From NCBI RefSeq assembly GCF_000514815.1, contig NZ_AZWQ01000019.1, positions 149,925-213,924 of the forward strand: 64,000 nucleotides of DNA, in the 5' to 3' direction. The notes below the pieces were generated by a model that saw only the letters and a program-made list of their open reading frames with translations, made no database searches and was not told where the DNA came from. Positions within the stretch are counted from its first letter, which is position 1, and each line of letters starts with the position of its first letter. The translations under genes were made by a program, and so were the position numbers. Of the stretch, positions 27,280 through 36,994 are shown one piece after another. Origin of the DNA: Salinispora fenicalii (GTDB lineage: Bacteria; Actinomycetota; Actinomycetes; Mycobacteriales; Micromonosporaceae).

Positions 27280-27884
27280 CAGGCCGTCCCCCCGCTCTCG
27301 GGGGAAGTTGGTGCCGGGCCCCACTCCCCCGGCGCCGGCACGCCCGGTGGGCGCATCGGCCGGCGACCGCCACCGGCCTTGGCCTCGCCCGGTTCCTTCG
27401 CCCCCGGCCAGGGTTTGGCCACCCGGGAGGCGAGGACGAACTCCTTACGCAGCGGATGCCCCTCGAACTCCGGGGGCAGCAGCAGCGGCTTGAGGCCGAC
27501 GTGGTTGACGAAGTCGATGCCGAACATCTCGTGCGTCTCGCGCTCGTGCCAGGCCGCACCCGGAAAGATGTCGACCACCGAGGCGACCCGTGGCGCCGAG
27601 CGAGGCACCCGGGTGCGCAGCAGCAGCCCGTGCCGACGCGTACTGGACCACAGGTGCACCACCACGTCGAACCCGGCGGCCAACTCGTCCACCGCGGAGA
27701 GCCAGTCGAAGAAGTCACAGGCCAGTTCAGCGTCGTCCCGAGCCGCGCGCAGCGCGTCGGTCCAGCTCTCCGCGGGCACGTCAACGGTGGCGCGGGCGTA
27801 CGCCTGACCGCCGGAGACCGAGGTGGTGACCTCGACCGGGGCGAGCAACGCGGCCATCCGCTGGCCTACCTCGTCCAGAGTCAT
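27279..27884 (-). CDS. nuoC: NADH-quinone oxidoreductase subunit C, second copy set
   Basis: A 201-residue NuoC (30-kDa subunit) with the conserved FFDWLSAVDEL, PGAAWHERETHEMFGIDFVNH and LLLPPEFEGHPLRKEFVL signature. No NuoD domain is fused and no nuoD follows; the stop overlaps nuoH instead. ATG 27884 has AGGA upstream. An unusual Pro/Gly-rich C-terminus (RPMRPPGVPAPGEWGPAPTS) follows the family core. NuoC binds NuoB/NuoD in the peripheral arm, so its normal partner must come from elsewhere or be missing. Confidence 0.93.
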   Translation of the reverse strand: MTLDEVGQRMAALLAPVEVTTSVSGGQAYARATVDVPAESWTDALRAARDDAELACDFFDWLSAVDELAAGFDVVVHLWSSTRRHGLLLRTRVPRSAPRVASVVDIFPGAAWHERETHEMFGIDFVNHVGLKPLLLPPEFEGHPLRKEFVLASRVAKPWPGAKEPGEAKAGGGRRPMRPPGVPAPGEWGPAPTSPESGGTA

Positions 27885-28061
27885 GTCGCCGATCCTATGA
27901 CCGCTGGCGTCGGCGTGCGTTGCCCAGCGGCGGCCAATCTCCACCGCGCCGACGGCCGGCCGAGGGCGTGGCCGCGGACTCTCGGCCGGTCGGTGGCTCG
28001 ATCGGGGGTCCGCGTGGCATTCGGCGCTCGGCGCCCGCCTCCCTCGGCGAAGGTCAGGATC

Positions 28062-29108
28062 ATGCGCGCAGTGACGGTTTCTCCCCGGGGCCCCGGCTCG
28101 CTCCGCCTGGTCGAGGACTGGCCCGAGCCGGCCGCCGAGGAGGGCGCGATCCTGGTCGAGGCGCTGGCGGTGGGTGTCTGCGGCACCGATCAGGACATTA
28201 TCGCTGGCGAGCGTGGTGACGCTCCCCCCGACCAGGAGCGGCTGGTCATCGGGCACGAGTCGCTGGGCCGGGTGCTGGAGGACCCGACCGGCACCCTGCG
28301 CCGCGGGGACCTGGTGGCCGCGATCGTTCGGCATCCCGACCCGGTGCCCTGCCCGAACTGCGCCGTGGACGAGTGGGACATGTGCCGCAATGGGCTGTAC
28401 ACCGAGCACGGCATCAGCGGGCTTCCCGGCTTCGCGCGGGACCGGTGGCGGGTGCAGCCGAAGTTCGCCGTGCCGCTCGATGCCACCCTCGCCCGGGTGG
28501 GGACGCTGCTGGAACCAACCAGCGTGGTCGCCAAGGCGTGGGAGCAAATCGAGCGGTTCGGCCAGCGCGCCCGGTGGGACCCGCGGACCGTCCTGGTCAC
28601 CGGCGCCGGGCCGATCGGCCTGCTCGCCGCGCTGCTCGCCACCCAACGTGGACTGACCGTGCACGTACTGGACCGAAACACGACGGGACCGAAGCCGGGC
28701 ATGGTCCGGGCGCTCGGTGCCAGCTACCACACCGGGTCGGTCAATGAGCTGGACTTCCAGCCGGATGTACTGGTGGAGTGCACCGGCAGCCCGACGGTGG
28801 TGCTGGACTCGATGTGCAAGGTCGGCCCGAACGGCATCGTCTGCCTGACCGGCATGTCCAGCGGCGGCCGGACCATCGACTTTGATGCCGGGGCGCTGAA
28901 CGGGACGCTCGTGTTGGAGAACAAGGTGGTCTTCGGCTCGGTCACCGGCAACCGCCGGCACTGGGAACAGTCCGTGGCGGCGCTGACCCGGGCCGACCAC
29001 TCGTGGCTGGACTCCCTGATCACCCACCGGATACCGATGTCCGACTTCACGACCGCGTACGAGGTCAGCGACGAGAAAATCAAGGTGGTCCTGGACCTCA
29101 CCGCCTGA
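28062..29108 (+). CDS. glucose dehydrogenase-type zinc alcohol dehydrogenase
   Basis: A 348-residue medium-chain dehydrogenase of the archaeal/actinobacterial glucose 1-dehydrogenase group. Catalytic-zinc motif GVCGTDQDI, GHESLG and structural-zinc-like CPNCAVDEWDMC are seen, then the Rossmann loop VTGAGPIGLLAALLA. It oxidises a sugar or polyol with NAD(P). AGGTCAGGA lies before ATG 28062. It is on the plus strand between nuoB and nuoC, which are both on the minus strand, and so splits the nuo set. Confidence 0.88.
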   Translation: MRAVTVSPRGPGSLRLVEDWPEPAAEEGAILVEALAVGVCGTDQDIIAGERGDAPPDQERLVIGHESLGRVLEDPTGTLRRGDLVAAIVRHPDPVPCPNCAVDEWDMCRNGLYTEHGISGLPGFARDRWRVQPKFAVPLDATLARVGTLLEPTSVVAKAWEQIERFGQRARWDPRTVLVTGAGPIGLLAALLATQRGLTVHVLDRNTTGPKPGMVRALGASYHTGSVNELDFQPDVLVECTGSPTVVLDSMCKVGPNGIVCLTGMSSGGRTIDFDAGALNGTLVLENKVVFGSVTGNRRHWEQSVAALTRADHSWLDSLITHRIPMSDFTTAYEVSDEKIKVVLDLTA

Positions 29109-29140
29109 GCTGGGGACGCTCAGCCAGGGAACGGGTCGGG

Positions 29141-29707
29141 TCAGGACGGGTCGGGCGGACGGACTGGAGGGGCGGTCAGCGACTCGGCCGAGCGAGGGGC
29201 GGGGGCGTCGGCCGGTGCGGCGAGGGCATCCGGACGGGAGACCCCGCCGATGCCGGCCTCCTCGGCGGCGATCTTCTCCTGCAGCCGCAGGATGCCGTGC
29301 AGCAGCGCCTCCGGCCGGGGTGGGCAGCCCGGAACGTACACGTCGACCGGGATGAGCTGGTCAACGCCCTTGGTGACCGAGTACGAGTCCCAGTACGGCC
29401 CACCGCAGTTGGAACAGGCACCGAAGGAGATCACGTACTTCGGCTCCGGCATCTGGTCGTAGAGCCGCTTGATGGCGGGCGCCATCTTGTCGGTGACCGT
29501 GCCCGACACCACCATGAGGTCGGCCTGCCGGGGACCGTGCGCGAACGGGATCACCCCGAGGCGCATGAAGTCGTGTCGGCTCATGCTGGTGGCGATGAAC
29601 TCGATCGCGCAGCAGGCGAGGCCGAAGTTGAAGACCCAGAGCGAGTAGCGCCGGCCCCAGTTCAGCACGAATCGGATCGGCTCGCCCAGCACAGCCGGCA
29701 CCTGCAC
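29141..29707 (-). CDS. nuoB: NADH-quinone oxidoreductase subunit B, second copy set
   Basis: A 188-residue NuoB with the four N2-cluster cysteines: tandem pair LACCAIEF (Cys32, Cys33), GACSNCGG (Cys98) and [10 protein letters not shown] (Cys128). GTG 29707 has GGGAGG seven bases before it. An acidic/Pro tail follows the core. It lacks nuoA upstream; the next upstream gene is an unrelated decarboxylase. The stop lies 32 bases from the convergent dehydrogenase stop. Confidence 0.93.
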   Translation of the reverse strand: MQVPAVLGEPIRFVLNWGRRYSLWVFNFGLACCAIEFIATSMSRHDFMRLGVIPFAHGPRQADLMVVSGTVTDKMAPAIKRLYDQMPEPKYVISFGACSNCGGPYWDSYSVTKGVDQLIPVDVYVPGCPPRPEALLHGILRLQEKIAAEEAGIGGVSRPDALAAPADAPAPRSAESLTAPPVRPPDPS

Positions 29708-29841
29708 CTCGGGCCTCCCTCATCCGTTCCCGGTACGACAGTCAACCACAGCCCCCGCGGCGGCGCCCGACGCAACCGGGCCGGTGTCGACCCGGTCGCG
29801 CCGGCAGACGCCAGTTGCGCCGCTCGGGGGCGTCCCCGCCG

Positions 29842-31344
29842 TCAGTCGTGGGACCAGGTGGGTCGTTGCAGCAGGCCGACGAACTCCATGAGCAGACGCT
29901 CCTGTAGCGCCGCCGGCACCTCTTCGAGCATGGTGTTCACCACGGCCATCCGGTCCGGCACCGGCTCGGCCGACCCGGCGTCCGCCGCCTCGCCCAGGCC
30001 GAGACCGAGCCCGGCCGCCAGGCCGGCCACCAGGTCCGAGGTCAGCCCTTCCGGGGTCAGTGAGCGGGCGAGGGTGAGCAGTTCCGCAGGGAGCTTGACC
30101 GGCCCGGCCGCCCGGGTCGCCGCGATGGCGTCGGCCAGGTCACCGCCGAACTTGGCCACCACCGGCGCCACCGACGCGGTCACCGTCAGGTGCACGGTGC
30201 GCGGCAGACCGGCGTAGGCGAGCTGCGGTTGGGTGTGCCAGCCCCGCGCGGCCAGTTCGTCCACGAGCACGAAGAGGTCCAGCTCCGGATCGGTCGCGGT
30301 AAAGCAGATCACGGTCGACTCGGGCTCGGCCACGAGCCGCAGCCCGCCCGTGGCCCGGACGACGTCGGCCAGCTCTCGCACCGCGTCCCGGGTCACCGCC
30401 GCCAGCCGGAGGTAGCCCTCCTCGCCCAGGTGACGCAGGGTCGCGTAGGCGGCGGCGATCGGCCCGCCGGAGCGGGTGGAGGCGATCACTGGGTTGATCA
30501 TCGTGTAGCCGGGCCAGTCGGCGTGCACGAAGTACTGCGGCTTGCGCAGCTCCGGGTCCCGGTGTAGCAGGATCGACACGCCCTTCGGGGCGTACGCGTA
30601 CTTGTGCAGGTCGACCGAGATCGAGGTGACCCCGGGTACGGCGAAGTCGAACGCCGGCACCGGTTCGCCGAGGCGGCGGAGCCAGGGCAGGGCCCAGCCA
30701 CCGAAGCAGGCGTCCACGTGGCAGCGCACCCCGGCGTCGGCGGCGACCGCCGCGATCTCGGTGACCGGGTCGATGACCCCGTGCGCGTACCCCGGGGCGG
30801 AGGCGACGACCAGCACGGTTTCGGGGCGGATCGCGGCGGCGATGGCGGCCGGGTCCGGGCGCAGGGTCTCCGCCGACACCGGCACCATGTCCACGGCCAC
30901 CCGCAGGTAGTGGCCGGCTTTGGCGAACGCGGCGTGCGCGGTGACCGGCATCACGATCCGGGGTTCGGTGATCTCGGGGTGGGCGTCCCGGGCCGCCTTC
31001 ACCGCCAGGATCAACGATTCGGTGCCCCCGCCGGTGACCGAGCCCACCACGTCCGGCGCAGCCGTGCCGGGCCCGCCCCCGAGTAGCTGGGCGGCGGCAC
31101 CGACCAACGCGTTCTCCATCGCGAGCAGGGACGGGAAGGCGGTCGGGTCGAGCCCGTTGACGTGGGCGCTCTCCGCGTGCGCGGCGGCGGTCAGCTCATC
31201 CAGGCCGGGAACCGCCGGGTCGTAGACGTACGCGAACAGCCGTCCGCCGTGGGTGGGCCGGTCCCCGCTGCGCAGTGCCCGGATTCCAGCCAGCACGCGC
31301 TCCGCCGGCAGTCCGTGGGCGGGCAGCCCCGCTTCGTCGATCAT
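29842..31344 (-). CDS. PLP-dependent group II decarboxylase/lyase
   Basis: A 500-residue aspartate-aminotransferase-fold enzyme. Seen are GSVTGGGTESLILAVKAAR (cofactor phosphate binding), the CHVDACFGGWALPWL Asp and the Schiff-base Lys in ISVDLHKYAYAPKGVS. The pattern matches the sphingosine-1-phosphate-lyase-like branch of group II decarboxylases (also aspartate/tyrosine decarboxylases). The ATG at 31344 overlaps the stop of the GPH transporter, so the two are co-translated. Reaction and substrate are unknown. Confidence 0.88.
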   Translation of the reverse strand: MIDEAGLPAHGLPAERVLAGIRALRSGDRPTHGGRLFAYVYDPAVPGLDELTAAAHAESAHVNGLDPTAFPSLLAMENALVGAAAQLLGGGPGTAAPDVVGSVTGGGTESLILAVKAARDAHPEITEPRIVMPVTAHAAFAKAGHYLRVAVDMVPVSAETLRPDPAAIAAAIRPETVLVVASAPGYAHGVIDPVTEIAAVAADAGVRCHVDACFGGWALPWLRRLGEPVPAFDFAVPGVTSISVDLHKYAYAPKGVSILLHRDPELRKPQYFVHADWPGYTMINPVIASTRSGGPIAAAYATLRHLGEEGYLRLAAVTRDAVRELADVVRATGGLRLVAEPESTVICFTATDPELDLFVLVDELAARGWHTQPQLAYAGLPRTVHLTVTASVAPVVAKFGGDLADAIAATRAAGPVKLPAELLTLARSLTPEGLTSDLVAGLAAGLGLGLGEAADAGSAEPVPDRMAVVNTMLEEVPAALQERLLMEFVGLLQRPTWSHD

Positions 31345-32834
31345 TCAGTGGTGCCCTTTCCGTGGTTTTCGGTGACCGTACTCCCCGCCGGATGTTCGGA
31401 CTCGTGGACAGGTGGCTCCGCCATGGCGTTGCCGAGATCGACGGGGGTTAGGGCGTAGGGGCGTAGCAGCAGGGTGGCGGCACCGACCAGGATGGCGGGG
31501 AGGACGGTGAAGCCGAGGAGGATGCCGAGCCGGGCGGAATCCGGCTGGGTCGCGGCGGCTCCGGTGTCCGACGAGAGGTAGCCGGAGAGCTGGAGCACCA
31601 GACCGAAGATGCCCGGTCCCAGCGCCAGTCCGAAGGTCTCGCCGGCGGTCCACACCCCGGTGAAGACGCCTGCCTGCCGGCGACCGGTGCGGGCCTCGTC
31701 GTAGGCGATGCAGTCGGGCAACATGGCGAGGGCGAAGACCTGCTGGCCGGCGTACCCGACGCCGATCAGTGCCACCAGCAGGTAGATCCCGACGGCGGGA
31801 AGCACCTCGGCAGCGACCAGGGCCAACGCACCGGCTGCGAAGAGGAGCGCGGCGGCGACCAGCCCGGCGAGCTTGCCGAATCGCTGTCCGAACCGGCTCC
31901 ACAGCGGCATGACCAACAGCGCCGGCCCGACGAAGCAGGCGAACAGGACGGTCGGCCCGCTCTCCGGGTTACGCAGGATCTGGGTGGCGAAGTAGTTCAC
32001 CCCGGCCAGGATCGTCGCCACCCCGGCGGACTGGATCACAAAGCAGGCCAGGAGCGCCCGGAACGCTCGGTTACGTCCGGCTATCGCGAGTTGGGCCCGC
32101 AACGACGGCTCGCTCTCCTGCACGATGCCGATCGGGGCGGACCGGGTGCCCACGAACGCCCCAACCGCTCCCAGCAGGATCAGGCCGGCGACGAAGAGCC
32201 CCATCCAACGGTGCCCGGTAATACCGCCGCCGCCCGCGTCCCGCACCAGCGGGGCCACCGCGCCGGAGACCAGGATGGCCAGCGCCAGCACCGCGATCCG
32301 CCAGGTCATCAACCGAGTGCGCTCGGTGTAGCCGGTGGTCAGCTCAGCCGGCATCGCCACGTACGGAACCTGGAAGAAGGCGAACGCGGTCGCGGTGGCC
32401 AGGAAGGCCAGCGCCACGTAGCCGCCGGCCGCCGCCCCGGTGCCGAACGGCGCTGCGAAGATCGCGGCGAAGCAGATGGCGAGCGCGATCCCGGCGCCCA
32501 GCAGGTACGGGCGGCGAGCTCCCCACCGGGAGCGGGTGCGGTCGGAGATCCGGCCGGCGACCGGGTTGACCAGCACGTCCCACGCCTTCGGCAGCAGCAC
32601 GAGCAGGGCGGCAATTCCCGCCGTCACGCCCAGCGTGTCGGTCAGGTAGGGCAGCAGAAGCAGCCCGGGTACGGTGCCGAAGGCCCCGGTGGCCAGCGAC
32701 CCGGTGGCGTAACCGAGGTGCACCCGGCGGGGCAGCGCCTCGCCTCCGGACAGCCCGGCAGTGTCGCCGGCCGGCGTCGGGAGGGCGGCGGAGCCAGCAG
32801 CAGGTGGACCGGTTCCAACCGGCGGCGCGTCCAT
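31341..32834 (-). CDS. MFS transporter, GPH cation-symporter family
   Basis: A 497-residue, 12-helix transporter with the family hallmarks GYATGSLATGAFGTVPGLLLLPYLTDTLG and LPKAWDVLVNPVAGRISDRTRSRWGARRPYLL near the N-terminus. Members take up sugars or glycosides with Na+ or H+. ATG 32834 is 12 bases after the stop of the ATL gene; no clear ribosome site is present, and TAATAT (32843-32848) upstream could instead serve a leaderless message. It is followed by, and coupled to, the decarboxylase gene. Confidence 0.88.
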   Translation of the reverse strand: MDAPPVGTGPPAAGSAALPTPAGDTAGLSGGEALPRRVHLGYATGSLATGAFGTVPGLLLLPYLTDTLGVTAGIAALLVLLPKAWDVLVNPVAGRISDRTRSRWGARRPYLLGAGIALAICFAAIFAAPFGTGAAAGGYVALAFLATATAFAFFQVPYVAMPAELTTGYTERTRLMTWRIAVLALAILVSGAVAPLVRDAGGGGITGHRWMGLFVAGLILLGAVGAFVGTRSAPIGIVQESEPSLRAQLAIAGRNRAFRALLACFVIQSAGVATILAGVNYFATQILRNPESGPTVLFACFVGPALLVMPLWSRFGQRFGKLAGLVAAALLFAAGALALVAAEVLPAVGIYLLVALIGVGYAGQQVFALAMLPDCIAYDEARTGRRQAGVFTGVWTAGETFGLALGPGIFGLVLQLSGYLSSDTGAAATQPDSARLGILLGFTVLPAILVGAATLLLRPYALTPVDLGNAMAEPPVHESEHPAGSTVTENHGKGTTE

Positions 32835-32842
32835 GGCGCCGA

Positions 32843-32848
32843 ATATTA
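32843..32848 (-). promoter_or_regulatory. possible -10 element for a leaderless MFS transcript
   Basis: TAATAT sits 9-14 bases before the transporter ATG and overlaps the stop of the upstream gene. GTGACC lies about 17 bases further up. Both fit an actinobacterial promoter with start at the ATG. Alternatively the gene is read through from the ATL gene. Confidence 0.3.
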
Positions 32849-33181
32849 CTCGCAAGTATGGCGGCGGTCACATCCCTGCTCCGGCGACCAGCCCGCCGCC
32901 CGCAGGTCAACCCGGTCGCCGCGCAGCGGTGTCCCCTCGGCGAGCAGCCGGGCCCGGGCCGGGAGTTCATGCCCGGGCGGGAGCCGGCCGGCCGAGTTCA
33001 CCACGCGATGCCAGGGCACACCTCCGCCGTAGCGTGCCAGGATCGAACCGACCAGCCGGGGCGAGGCGCGTCCCGAGCGCTCGGCGAGCGCATCGGCCAC
33101 CGCCCCGTACGACATTGCCCGGCCGGGCGGGATGCGCTCGACCAGTTCCAGCACCGCCTCGACATACTCCTCGGGTCCCAC
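32846..33181 (-). CDS. alkyltransferase-like (ATL) DNA-repair protein, Cys replaced by Trp
   Basis: A 111-residue MGMT-fold protein with the DNA-binding helix region RAMSYGAVADALAERSG, RLVGSILARYG and an active-site motif reading PWHRVV in place of PCHRV. Tryptophan at the alkyl-acceptor position defines ATL proteins, which flip and hold O6-alkylguanine and hand it to nucleotide excision repair. GTG 33181 gives the typical ATL length. It is divergent from proB and heads the run with the GPH transporter. Confidence 0.85.
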   Translation of the reverse strand: MGPEEYVEAVLELVERIPPGRAMSYGAVADALAERSGRASPRLVGSILARYGGGVPWHRVVNSAGRLPPGHELPARARLLAEGTPLRGDRVDLRAAGWSPEQGCDRRHTCE

Positions 33182-33242
33182 GACGTGCCACGATATGGGA
33201 GCCGGGCCGAGTCCTGACCGACCGACATCGCAGAATGGGCGG

Positions 33243-34352
33243 GTGCGAGACAAGGTGACGGCGGCCCGGCTGGTGGTCGTCAAGATCGGCTCTTCCTCGT
33301 TGACCACGGCCGCTGGCGGCCTGGATGACGGGCGGGTGGACGCGCTCGTGGACACCCTCGGCGCTCTCGCCGCCCAAGGCCGGGAGGTCGTGCTGGTCTC
33401 CTCCGGCGCGATCGCCGCGGGGTTGGCCCCACTGGGGTTGACCCGCCGCCCCCGGGACCTGGCCACCCAGCAGGCCGCCGCCAGCGTTGGCCAGGGGCTG
33501 CTGATCCGGCGCTACGCCGCCGCCTTCGCCCGGCACCAACGCGCCGTCGGTCAGGTCCTGCTCACCGTGGACGACCTGACCCGGCGGGTGCACTACCGCA
33601 ACGCGTACCGGACCCTGCGCAAGCTACTTGACCTGGGAGCGGTGCCGATCGTCAACGAGAATGACACGGTCGCCACCGAGGAGATCCGGTTCGGCGACAA
33701 CGACCGGCTCGCCGCCCTGGTGGCCGCCCTGGTCGACGCCGATCTACTCCTTCTGCTCTCTGATGTGGACGCGCTCTGGACCGGGGATCCGGCCCGCCCC
33801 GGATCGACCCGGATCGCCGAGGTCCACGACGAGCGGGACCTGTCCGGGGTGGCGATCGGTGGCGCCGGCCGGGCCGGGGTCGGCACCGGGGGCATGGTGA
33901 CCAAGGTGGAGGCAGCCCGGATCGCCACCGGTTTCGGCATCCCGGTGGTCCTGACCTCCGCCGACCAAGCGCCCGAGGCGCTGGACGGCAAGCCGGTCGG
34001 CACGCTCTTTCACCCCGGTCAACGCCGGCCGGCTGCCCGGTTGTTCTGGCTGGCGCACGCCACCACACCGCGTGGCCGGCTGCAGCTTGACCCGGGCGCG
34101 GTCGCGGCCGTTGTCGACCGGCGCAAGTCACTGCTACCCGCGGGGATCACCGCGGTGCGGGGCGCCTTCACCGCCGGCGATCCGGTTGACCTGGTCGACG
34201 CCGACGGCGTGCCGGTGGCCCGCGGGCTGGTCAACTATGACGCGGTGGAGCTGCCTGGCCTGCTCGGACGCTCCACCGCTGAGCTCGCCACGGCCCTCGG
34301 CCCCGGCTACGAACGGGAGGTCGTCCACTGCGACGACCTGGTGCTGTTGTGA
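33243..34352 (+). CDS. proB: glutamate 5-kinase
   Basis: The first enzyme of proline synthesis, 369 residues. The N-terminal kinase domain reads [23 protein letters not shown], then [24 protein letters not shown] and [19 protein letters not shown]-terminal PUA domain follows ([25 protein letters not shown]). GTG 33243 starts it, with little spacing for a ribosome site. proA follows 52 bases later. Confidence 0.95.
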   Translation: MRDKVTAARLVVVKIGSSSLTTAAGGLDDGRVDALVDTLGALAAQGREVVLVSSGAIAAGLAPLGLTRRPRDLATQQAAASVGQGLLIRRYAAAFARHQRAVGQVLLTVDDLTRRVHYRNAYRTLRKLLDLGAVPIVNENDTVATEEIRFGDNDRLAALVAALVDADLLLLLSDVDALWTGDPARPGSTRIAEVHDERDLSGVAIGGAGRAGVGTGGMVTKVEAARIATGFGIPVVLTSADQAPEALDGKPVGTLFHPGQRRPAARLFWLAHATTPRGRLQLDPGAVAAVVDRRKSLLPAGITAVRGAFTAGDPVDLVDADGVPVARGLVNYDAVELPGLLGRSTAELATALGPGYEREVVHCDDLVLL

Positions 34353-34404
34353 GGCCGGGGCGCTGTCCCGGCACGAGTCCTTCCCCCGATCCCAAGGAGC
34401 GCAG

Positions 34405-35646
34405 ATGAGCATCGTCGAGCAGGCACGACGAGCCCGGACGGCGGCGGCCGAGTTGGCCCTCGCCACGCGGGCGGGCAAGGATGCCGCGCTGCACGTGATG
34501 GCTGACGCGCTGGTGGCGCGGACCGCCGAGATCCTGGCCGCCAACAGCGCGGACCTTGCCGCCGGACGTGCCGGTGGGCTGAGTACGGCCATCTTGGACC
34601 GGCTCGCCCTCGACTCGGGGCGGGTGGCCGACATCGCCGACGCGCTCCGCCAGATGGCCGCACTCCCCGACCCGATCGGCGAGGTGGTCCGGGGGTCGAC
34701 CCTCCCCAATGGCCTACAGCTGCGGCAGATTCGGGTGCCGTTCGGGGTGGTGGGGATCGTCTACGAGGCACGACCCAATGTCACCGTTGACGCGGCCGGC
34801 ATCTGCCTGAAATCTGGCAACGCGGTACTGCTGCGGGGCTCCTCCTCCGCCGCCCGGTCGAACGCCGCGCTGGTCTCGGTGCTGCGCGACGCGATCATCG
34901 ACGCCGGCCTGCCAGCGGACTCGGTACAGCTCCTCGACGCCACGACCCGCGATTCGGTCAAGGAGCTGATGCGCGCCCGGGGCCTGGTGGACGTCCTGAT
35001 CCCGCGCGGCGGTGCGGACCTGATCCGCACGGTTGTCGAGGAGTCAACCGTCCCGGTGATCGAGACCGGGGTAGGCAACTGTCACGTCTACGTTGACGCC
35101 GCCGCGGACGTGGAGAAGGCGGTCGCGATCGCCCTGAACGCGAAGACGCAGCGCCTCTCCACCTGCAACACGGCCGAGTCGCTGCTGGTGCACACCGCGG
35201 TCGCGGACGCCTTTCTGCCCCCGGCGCTGGCCGCGTTCGCCGCGGCCGGGGTGACCGTCCACGGCTGCCCGCAGGTCGCTCGATACTCCACAGCCGTGCT
35301 GCCGGCGACCGACGAGGACTACGCCACCGAGTACCTGGCGGCGGAGATCTCGGTTGCCGTCGTCGAGTCGCTGGACGCGGCGGTCGCGCACATCCAGCGG
35401 TACGGGACGGGCCACACCGAGGCGATCGTGACCGACTCCCAGTCGGCTGCCCGCGAGTTCGTGGCCCGGGTTGACGCGGCGGCGGTGATGGTGAACGCCT
35501 CCACCCGGTTCACCGACGGCGGGGAGTTCGGCTTCGGTGCTGAGATCGGCATCTCCACCCAGAAGCTGCACGCCCGCGGGCCGATGGGGTTGCCGGAGCT
35601 GACCAGCACGAAGTACGTCGTGACCGGCGACGGCCAACTACGCTGA
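34405..35646 (+). CDS. proA: gamma-glutamyl phosphate reductase
   Basis: The second enzyme of proline synthesis, 413 residues, aldehyde-dehydrogenase fold. Motifs are [37 protein letters not shown]-like [11 protein letters not shown], and the catalytic Cys in [19 protein letters not shown] lies 6 bases before ATG 34405. It forms the proBA operon. Confidence 0.95.
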   Translation: MSIVEQARRARTAAAELALATRAGKDAALHVMADALVARTAEILAANSADLAAGRAGGLSTAILDRLALDSGRVADIADALRQMAALPDPIGEVVRGSTLPNGLQLRQIRVPFGVVGIVYEARPNVTVDAAGICLKSGNAVLLRGSSSAARSNAALVSVLRDAIIDAGLPADSVQLLDATTRDSVKELMRARGLVDVLIPRGGADLIRTVVEESTVPVIETGVGNCHVYVDAAADVEKAVAIALNAKTQRLSTCNTAESLLVHTAVADAFLPPALAAFAAAGVTVHGCPQVARYSTAVLPATDEDYATEYLAAEISVAVVESLDAAVAHIQRYGTGHTEAIVTDSQSAAREFVARVDAAAVMVNASTRFTDGGEFGFGAEIGISTQKLHARGPMGLPELTSTKYVVTGDGQLR

Positions 35647-35770
35647 CTGCCGCCGGACCGGGCCGGTGTCCCGGTGCCGAGATCTGGGCAGGGCAGCGCT
35701 GGGACCACGCCCAAGCTAGGGCGTGTTTCAAAAGTTGCACCGCTGCCTGCGATCTTCGGCTGGAGAGTTT

Positions 35771-36277
35771 TCAGGGTTGGGTGGTGTTGCCGAGCCGGTG
35801 GCGGACTGTCACCGACAGGTCCTCGGCCCAGGCAAGGCGGTGTTCGCCGACTCCGTCGGCGGTGACGGCGCGTAGCCGGGTTAGGGTGAGCATCGCCTCG
35901 TCAGCGTCGAGGTCGCAGGCGCGTAGCAGCGCGTAGGTGAACATGCCGGTGCGATGTATGCCGGCGGAGCAGTGTATGACCACTCTGGCGCCGTTGCGGA
36001 TGTCGTTGGCCAGCGTCGTCAGAGCGGTGACGATCTCGTGGTGGCGTGGGGGTGGTGGTTGTTGACCGTTGGCGAGTTCGACCCAGATCCACTCCAACCC
36101 GGCCGCTTTGGCCGCGGATCCGATCGCGAGGGCGCCCTCACGCCTGGATAGCAGCGTGACTAGGTGTGTTGCGCCCGCGATTCTCATTACCGGCAGTAGC
36201 TTGACCTTCGGCCGGTGCATGACCGCGAGAGCGCCTTCAGCGATACTGACGAATTCGATGCCCGGCGCCTGGGTCAT
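35771..36277 (-). CDS. protein tyrosine/dual-specificity phosphatase-like protein
   Basis: A 168-residue protein with the phosphatase loop VVIHCSAGIHRTGMFTYALLR (HCxxGxxR, Cys about residue 102). Upstream is THLVTLLSRREG, where such enzymes have their early strand, and a Trp-rich WIWVELANG. It would remove phosphate from protein Tyr or from a small molecule. The gene lies between the inverted repeats of a dead IS. ATG 36277 has no ribosome site, but TATCAT lies 8 bases before it, in keeping with a leaderless message. Length and motif suggest a functional gene. Confidence 0.75.
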   Translation of the reverse strand: MTQAPGIEFVSIAEGALAVMHRPKVKLLPVMRIAGATHLVTLLSRREGALAIGSAAKAAGLEWIWVELANGQQPPPPRHHEIVTALTTLANDIRNGARVVIHCSAGIHRTGMFTYALLRACDLDADEAMLTLTRLRAVTADGVGEHRLAWAEDLSVTVRHRLGNTTQP

Positions 36278-36365
36278 GACGGCAGATGATAGAAACGCAT
36301 ACCCGCCCAGCCAAGGGGTTTTCGTGGCCCGGAGCCGGTCCTTCGAGCGTTTGGTGAGATCAGAG

Positions 36366-36948
36366 CTATTCGTTGATCGCGGCTATGGTGACGGTGGCCT
36401 CATACCGGACGGCGAGCGTGTCGTACCTGGTCGACACCGCGCGGTGGCGCTTGAGCCGGTTGATGCCGCACTCCACCGCGTGCCTCTGCTGGTAGATCTC
36501 CTTGTCGAAGGTGGGCGGCCGACCACCGGCGGGGCCCTTGTTACGCCGGTGAGCGGCCCGGTCGTCCTTGATGGGGATGGTGGCCTTGATACCTCGCCGA
36601 CACAGTAGGGCACGGTTGGCCTTCGAACTGTAGGCCTTATCTGACAGCACCCGGTCCGGGCAGGTGCGGGGACGTCCCCGACCCGGCCGGGGTACCCGGA
36701 TACCGGCCATTGAAATTCCGCTTCCGGGTGCCGTCACGCTGCCAATGCCGGAACAGCCCATACACCGTCTACCAGGGCCCGTACCGGGCCGGCACATCGC
36801 GCCATGGCGCGCCCGTACGAGTGCGCCACCGAATCCCGTCAACGAGCTGCCGCTTGGTCCACACCGGCGGGCGACCCGACTTCTTCCCCTTGGGCAGCAA
36901 CGACTCCAGCCTGGCCCACTGCCGATTGGAAAGATCACCACGACCCAC
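36366..36948 (-). pseudogene. IS5-family transposase, stop codon plus internal deletion
   Basis: From GTG 36948 the frame reads [20 protein letters not shown], then [20 protein letters not shown] and [11 protein letters not shown]. An amber TAG at 36769-36771 replaces the usual Gln. It continues [14 protein letters not shown] before the frame is lost at a deletion near 36690. The C-terminus reappears in another frame as [18 protein letters not shown] and [25 protein letters not shown]. The central catalytic portion is missing, so it cannot transpose by itself. Confidence 0.9.
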
Positions 36949-36994
36949 GCCGGCAGCGTCTCACAGATCGTCAGCACAACTTATGAAACACGCG

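Noticed and set aside
27885..29027. Upstream extension of the nuoC frame over the dehydrogenase
   Set aside because: It is the reverse strand of a well-conserved zinc dehydrogenase gene. NuoC family similarity starts at ATG 27884.
29842..32834. Secondary-metabolite cluster around the decarboxylase and transporter
   Set aside because: There are no core biosynthetic genes (polyketide, peptide synthetase, terpene) beside them, only nuo and proline genes.
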